Below are positions 58,207-64,000 of a stretch of DNA of 64,000 nt, one piece after another. The stretch comes from Scedosporium boydii. Its lineage: Eukaryota; Ascomycota; Sordariomycetes; Microascales; Microascaceae. Position numbers and translations under genes: made by a program. The stretch covers positions 1 to 64,000 of the forward strand of contig NJFT01000035.1 in NCBI GenBank assembly GCA_002221725.1. Reading direction: 5' to 3'. Numbering within the stretch: the stretch's first letter is position 1; every line of letters begins with the position of its first letter. The notes beneath the pieces were generated by a model that did no database searches, was not told the DNA's origin, and saw nothing but the letters and a program-made list of their open reading frames with translations.

Positions 58207-58932
58207 GACAGTAGCTCTGGGACCGTTTAAGGACTGGCACTGGAGCTTGGCCGGCCGGAGACGGAAAATCGAGCTGATGTGAACTGGTCAACGGTGAGAG
58301 CCGGAGGTACTTCGTAGGTCACCAAGGCAAATACCAAACTTGCCCGTATTTGATAGAGAAAAGAGAGAGCTCGATTTCGGGAGGGGAAGTGAATAATTAA
58401 CGGCTAGCTATCACAATATCCTGTATGGCCGCCACGGTAAGACCATCGGAAGGTCTGTATGACCCTATATTCCCTCTAAGCCTTTAAGTTGTCTGGGCGG
58501 CTTATTCGGGTCAGCGACCCAGTGTCGATGAGCGACTTGCATTTGCCCATGCCAATTCAGCGGTGGTCATGCACAGCTGCATACAACATTGAACTTGGAG
58601 ACGGAAGCGAAGTCAACTCATGAGCCTCTGACAGCTTGACAGCTGTCGAGACTGCAAATCAGCAGGTCGCATCAGCTGGCATCACACCTTACATTACCCG
58701 CCATGTGATTGGCTCGTATCCTTCCCTCGGAGCAGTCCGGGTTGCGGGTTTTCGGAAGTACCTTGCAAATGCCTGAAAGATCAGGCGACGATTAAAGTAA
58801 CTCAGCCGAAGCTTTTGCTCACAATAGGAAAAAGAAACGCCAAAACCGGGAAGAAGAAATCACATCAAACCACTCATTCCTTTTCCACCCGCCCCGTCCT
58901 CCCTCTTTCTTCTACACACAACAGCTCCCGCC
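58207..58932. promoter_or_regulatory. Divergent promoter region, GH36 / MPP beta
   Basis: 726 bp between divergent genes. The 100 bases before 58933 are C/T- and CAAA-rich, like a 5' leader of a well expressed gene. Short dyads such as GACAGCTTGACAGCTGTC occur near 58628. No named site is assigned. Confidence 0.5.
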
Positions 58933-60688
58933 ATGGCGTCCCGGAGACTAGCTTTGAATCTTTCGCAAGGCCTGCGAAGCCGAGCATCCCTCTCCGCCGG
59001 CCTGCGACGGGGCCTTGCCACGCCTGTTTCCTCCAACATTGTCGGCAAGACTCAGACCACCACCCTGAAAAATGGATTGACCGTACGTACATCCATCCAC
59101 GCCGCCCAATTGATCGAGATTGATGGTGTTTATGCATCCTCCTAACCCCAATGCTCTTTCTAGGTCGCCTCCGAATACTCGCCTTGGGCCCAGACCTCGA
59201 CCGTCGGCATGTGGATCGATTCCGGCTCCAGGGCCGAGACGAACGAGACCAACGGTACCGCACACTTCCTCGAGCACTTGGCCTTCAAGGTACGATCAAT
59301 CGCATCTCGGGATACAATTGAGAGGGTCTTCCGTATACTCACATCAAATTTTCTTTTCTCTTTCGACAGGGTACGGCCAACAGGACTCAGCAGCAGCTCG
59401 AGTTGGAGATTGAGAACATGGGCGCTCACCTCAACGCCTACACCTCGGTACGTCGACAAAATTTCGCAACCTCAACTTTTACCATGTTACCACGTCATCA
59501 TCTAACGTACAGACATACACAAACAGCGCGAGAACACCGTCTACTTCGCCAAGGCCGTCAACTCCGATGTCCCCCAGTGCGTAGACATCCTCGCCGATAT
59601 CCTTCAGAACTCCAAGCTTGAGGATTCCGCCATCGAGCGCGAGCGCGATGTCATCCTCCGAGAGTCTGAGGAGGTCGAGAAGCAGGTTGAGGAGGTCGTC
59701 TTCGACCACCTCCACGCCACCGCCTACCAGCACCAGCCCCTTGGCCGAACCATCCTCGGTCCCCGCGAGAACATCCGTGACATCACCAGGACCGAGCTCA
59801 CCAACTACATCAAGGACAACTACACTGCTGACCGCATGGTTCTCGTCGGTGCCGGTGGTATCCCCCACGAGCAGCTCGTCAAGCTTGCCGAGCAGTACTT
59901 CTCCAAGCTTCCCGCCAAGAGCGCCGAGAACTTCGCCTACCTCCAGTCCAAGCAGAAGGCTGACTTCATCGGCTCTGATGTGAGGGTGCGAGACGACACC
60001 ATGCCCACCGCCAACATCGCCATCGCTGTTGAGGGTGTCAGCTGGAACGATCCCGACTACTTCACCGCTCTCGTTACCCAGGCCATCGTTGGCAACTACG
60101 ACAAGGCTGCCGGCAACGCTCCTCATTCTGGAAGCAAGCTCACTGCCTTTGTTCACCAGCACGAGCTCGCCAACAGCTTCATGAGCTTCTCCACCAGCTA
60201 CAGCGACACTGGGTAAGTAGAACTGACAATGATCTGATGGCCTCGAAAAAAATATGACTGAGAATCGGAATTGGTTTTTTCTGACCTCTTTTTTTTTCAG
60301 TCTCTGGGGTATCTACCTCGTCACCGACAAGCTCGACCGTGTCGACGACCTCGTCCACTTCTCCATCCGCGAGTGGATGCGCCTCTGCACCAACGTCACC
60401 GAGGCCGAGGTTGAGCGCGCCAAGGCTCAGCTCAAGGCCTCCATCCTCCTCTCCCTCGACGGCACCACCGCCATGGCCGAGGACATTGGTCGCCAGATCA
60501 TCACCACCGGCCGCCGCATGACCCCCGCCGAGGTCGAGCGCAGGATTGACGCCGTCTCCGACAAGAGCGTCATGGACTTCGCCAGCCGAAAGCTTTGGGA
60601 CCAGGACATCGCCGTCTCCGCCGTCGGCAGCATCGAGGGCCTCTTCGACTACCAACGACTCAGGAACACCATGAAGCCCAAGTTCTAG
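58933..60688 (+). CDS. MAS1: Mitochondrial processing peptidase beta subunit
   Basis: The catalytic subunit of MPP, which removes presequences from proteins imported into the mitochondrial matrix. Five exons (58933-59082, 59164-59289, 59370-59447, 59527-60212, 60301-60688) give 475 residues. A basic amphipathic presequence ([18 protein letters not shown]) leads to the inverted zinc motif in [13 protein letters not shown] (HxxEH), with the third ligand in the EEVEKQVEE stretch downstream. The substrate-loop and C-terminal M16 domain follow (GYISHELAN-like [11 protein letters not shown] region; [13 protein letters not shown] [12 protein letters not shown]). Conserved motifs, the presence of HxxEH and the length mark it as beta MPP and not the catalytically dead alpha subunit. 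Strong codon bias to C-ending codons suggests high expression. Confidence 0.95.
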
Positions 60689-61356
60689 GGAATGACACCT
60701 TAGTCCGCAAGCCAAGTCAAATATAGAAAAGGGTATTTACAAATCATCGGTGTTTTTTTGTTGTCCATTTTTTTAATCGGGAAGACGGAGAGCGAAGAGA
60801 AGAAACGGCGGTGCCACCGTACTACAATCAAGGGGGTGTAGATTTTTCTTGGGTCTCCAGAGAAAAAAAAAGAAGAAGGCCCTCTCCGGAACACAAAAAC
60901 ATGAAGAGGGCCCGATCTTTGGGGGTGGGAGGACAATTGTTGGTGGAAAGCTGTGTGCGAACAAAATCCCCGGGTATAGAGTGTATATTTGAGATACCGT
61001 TTCTCTTGTTCTTTAGAGAAAGCCACACCAGACGAGCCTCCCTTTGCCTAGTGTATCATAAAGTCTTCTTTGTTTTTTAATCTCCTTTTTTTTTTTTGGA
61101 TCTAAAGTTCCTCTCTAAGAAAAGTCTCTTGAAGAAGTGAAATCACGCGATGAAGCGAGCAGAAAAAGAGGAGCGGCAATTTGTAAAAAATAGCCCAAGA
61201 AAGAAATGATAATCCCTACTAGATTCTAACGAGGTCTAACAATAAAACTTCGAGGAAGACACACTTAAAGAAATTCATTCTCCTTCAAATGACTGACAAG
61301 CTTTTCATTTTTTTCATCTTCATTTCTCCACATAAACCAATAAATCAAGAAACCTA
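60689..61356. other. Convergent 3' region of MPP beta and HIS4
   Basis: 668 bp between converging genes, with T-runs near 60752, 60771 and 61087-61099 and A-runs near 60865, consistent with 3' untranslated and terminator DNA. No gene was seen. Confidence 0.5.
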
Positions 61357-64000
61357 TTACGCCTGAGCCTTCTTAGCTATATGCTCAAGTCGGATGCTAA
61401 CAGCGCGACGATGAGCCTCGAGCTCCTCAACAGCGGCAAGGCGCATGACGGCTGTACCGACGTTCTTGAGACCCTCGGCCGTGAGGTTGGAGCTCGTGAT
61501 GTGCTTGACGAAGGAGGCGAGGTTGACGCCGGAGTATTGCTTCGCGTAGCCGTAGGTTGCTATTTGAAAATGTTCTAGTCAGTAAAATGCGTACAATTGA
61601 AGGAATAGGAAGAGTGTCTCGTATGACTAGACTTACGCAGGGAATGGTTGACACCTGCAGAGTAATCGCCCACACTCTCGGGAGTCCACTGGCCGATGAA
61701 AACGCTACCGGCATTCGTAACCTTCTCAACCACGGCCTCTGGGTCGTTGAGGTGGAGGATGAGATGCTCGGGAGCATACTCGTTGCTGATGCGCATGGCC
61801 TCATCAACATCCTTGACAGAAATGGTGATCGAGTGCGCGATGGAACCGCGGACAATATCCACCCTGGGGAGTGCCACGGCTTGGTTGTGAACCTCGTCTT
61901 CGATCGCCTTGAGCTTCTCCTCACTTAGATCAACGCCAATGAGGATAACCTGGCTGTCGACGCCGTGCTCGGCCTGGGAAAGCAGATCGGACGCCACAAA
62001 CGCGGGTTCGGCATCCTTGTCAGCAATGACAAGAACCTCAGAGGGACCGGCAGGCATGTCGATGCTCACGCCAGCATTGGTGTCATTGCTAACAAACATC
62101 TTGGCCGCCGTGACGAACTGGTTACCAGGACCGAGGATCTTGTCGACCTTGGACACGCTCTCCGTACCGTAGGCCATGGCAGCGACGGCCTGGGCACCGC
62201 CGGCGAGGACAATGCTCTCCGCGCCAACCTTGTGGGCAACGTAGACGATTTCGGGCGTGATCCTACCGTCAGATCGAGGGGGTGAAGCGAATACAATCTT
62301 CTTGCAGCCGGCGACCATGGCGGGGACACCGAGCATGAGGGCCGTGCTGGGAAGAACCGCTGTGCCGCCTGGAATGTAAAGGCCTACTGCCTCAATTGGC
62401 CTGGAAAATCGGCTGCACACCACGCCGGGCATGGTTTCAACTTTGAGGGGCTTCTCCTCCTTTTGTGCTGCGTGGAACTTGCGGATGTTTTCAAACGAAG
62501 TGTCGATAGCCTCGATAGTCTCGGGGGGTATGTCCATAAGTTCTTTAGGGAAAGGCGCTCTCAAAACAGGAGAAGTCAGAGAAGTTGCCTTCTCGAACTT
62601 GTGGGTGTAGGACAGCACCGCCTTATCACCTCCCTTCCTCACCTCATCGATGATGGGTACAATGATCTTCATAATCGTTTCACTAGACTTCTGAGACGGC
62701 CTCTTCAAGGCTTGAGTGAGCTCCGCGGAGTTTGTAGCGTCTATCCTCTTCATGAGGATGCGCTCATTCTTGGGCTCTTGAGTAGGGGCAGGGATAGGGG
62801 CGGCGGCGGGAGCAGCGGCAGAAGCACCTTCCGTCTTAATGCCCTCCTTTTCAGCCCACTTGCCCTTTGCATCCCCCTTTCTCCTCTTGACCTTCCAGCT
62901 CTTCTCGTCAAGACTGCGGTTGATATCAGAGAGCGAAACTCCGGCGGCAACGGCTCGCGTGAGAGCGAAGTAGATTAAATCAGCGGCTTCGAAAGCGATC
63001 TCGCTCGCTGTCTTGGCATCGCAAAGCTCCTCAGCCTCCTCCATGATCTTAGCGCGCAAAAGCTTCTCATCAGAGAAGAGGCGGGCCGTGTAGGAGCCAG
63101 CCGGTGCGGACTCTTTCCTCAATTCCAAAACCTTCTCTAGCTTGGACACCCCGGATAGGTTTCCAAAGCATCCAGACTGAGGAAGATGGCAAAATCGGCC
63201 AGTCTGCTTCACCGTGAACTTTAGTGTGTCATTATCGCAGTCCAACCCAATGCCTAGAAGCTCCTGTGTGTCGCCAGAGGTAAGACCCTTGACCCATAGG
63301 CCTCTCTTCCGGCTTTGGTAAACGCCAGCCTGGGACCGTATAGCCTCGCCAATGCTGTCCTCACTCGTGTAAGCCATGCCAAGGGCAATGCCCCCCTCAT
63401 CGCACACCACAGTAGGGATGAGGCCATCTGCGCGATCAGATTTCCAATACGAAGCGATAAGCTTAGACAATAGAAGTTTAGACGAGTCGGCCTTGTCAGT
63501 AGTCAGGCGATTGGAAGGGAGAATGGCGACGGCAGAACACTTCTTGGCGAATTCTACGAACTTCTCGAGATCCACTCCATTGACGGGCCTGATAAAGAGG
63601 TCCTTGACCTTCTTCACCTTGCACTCCTCCGCAAACTTCTCAAGATCTTGCACCGCGGGGTCGAAGCCCGTGATGAGCAGCCCTTGCGGCTTGGCGGCAG
63701 ACAAATCGGGCGTGGTGACGAGGGGTGCTACACGAGCGACGAATTCCTCGTTCTCGTACTCGGAAAACTTCTCGGCCGGCACGAAGACTCTGCGTGCTCC
63801 GCGATCGAGCAGGTTCAGGATGTCGTCCTTGGACTCGAGCTTGCTCACATCGAAGTGAGAGTGGAAATCGGCATTGTTTCGGCGGAGGGAGCGCCACGTC
63901 TCGTCCTTGAGGTTGGAATCGGCCTCGATGAAGGGGCATCCGAGAACGGAGAGCTCTCCGCGTGTAAGGCCCTCGACGTTCTCCAAGCCGGTGCTTGGGA
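61357..64000 (-). CDS. HIS4: Histidine biosynthesis trifunctional protein, 5' end cut by window edge
   Basis: A fusion enzyme for three steps of histidine synthesis: PRA-CH, PRA-PH and histidinol dehydrogenase. The visible part (64000-61637 and 61559-61357, split by a 77-nt intron) encodes about 854 residues; the start lies beyond the right edge. Domains in order: an N-terminal region (about 1-200); PRA cyclohydrolase with GDTQELLGIGLDCDNDTL and QTGRFCHLPQ; PRA pyrophosphatase with IMEEAEELCDAK and EAADLIYFAL; an Ala/Pro linker; then histidinol dehydrogenase with GLYIPGGTAVLPSTALML, AGGAQAVAAMAYGT, GPGNQFVTAAKMF, DMPAGPSEVLV, QAEHGVDSQ and EYAPEHLIL. The junction rebuilds NHSLPTYGYAKQYSG. The protein ends AKKAQA. 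Confidence 0.96.

Noticed and set aside
59479..60715. Long minus-strand frames opposite MPP beta (227 and 178 codons)
   Set aside because: They are shadows caused by the strong third-position C bias of the plus-strand gene, and their Gly/Val/Asp-rich products are typical of such shadows.
1..64000. Search for CRISPR arrays, phage-like genes, transposases, biosynthetic core genes and 5S rRNA
   Set aside because: None is visible. No regularly spaced repeats, transposase motifs, PKS/NRPS domains or 5S-like sequence were found by reading.

Overview
The window is nuclear DNA of a filamentous ascomycete, most likely a sordariomycete-type member of Pezizomycotina. Almost every recognisable gene is a conserved single-copy eukaryotic housekeeping gene. 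Introns are short (about 52-210 nt), with GTRAGT-like donors, CTAAC/CTGAC/CTAAT branch sites and YAG acceptors. Several gene types, such as the Ser/Gly-rich GPI-type surface protein, the Pal1-like protein and the Sip1-type GH36 enzyme, fit this group. Species cannot be fixed from sequence reading alone.

Layout. Positions 1 to about 16,980 are gene-sparse: low-complexity tracts, microsatellites, and a few candidate small genes recognised only by splice signals and short reading frames. The best is a 73-residue Cys-containing protein at 9623-9905 behind a TATA box and a CT-rich leader. Weaker candidates lie at 4488-5004, 10671-10948, 11568-11772 (minus) and 12447-12744. From 16,981 to the right edge the DNA is gene-dense: RPB1 (-), SWD1 (-), THG1 (+), a TMA23-like G-patch gene (-), an LMBD1-type membrane protein (+), an ANCHR/ZFYVE19-like zinc-finger gene (-), LYS1 (+), a secreted Ser/Gly-rich protein (+), CFT1 (+), a Pal1-like gene (-), USB1 (+), ERO1 (-), CKS1 (-), an RSC4-like bromodomain gene (+), a GH36 raffinose-synthase/alpha-galactosidase-like gene (-), the beta subunit of mitochondrial processing peptidase (+) and HIS4 (-, cut by the right edge). 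I rebuilt exon-intron structures for all of these, and every one closes in frame to a length typical of its family.

Functional themes. Many genes act on RNA or chromatin: Pol II, COMPASS, tRNA-His guanylylation, ribosome biogenesis, mRNA 3'-end cleavage, U6 maturation and RSC remodelling. LYS1 and HIS4 are amino-acid biosynthesis genes, and LYS1 has a perfect Gcn4/CPC1-type site upstream. Nothing suggests a biosynthetic cluster, CRISPR, phage-like element or intact transposon. The genes look like ordinary fungal neighbours, not one pathway.

Most interesting leads: the small genes of the gene-sparse arm; a 140-codon open frame directly after the RSC4-like stop codon, in the same frame; a dual-frame Ser-rich exon in the GPI-type gene; and an RPB1 C-terminal domain in which I find no exact consensus heptad. 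I did not find a convincing wholly new system.
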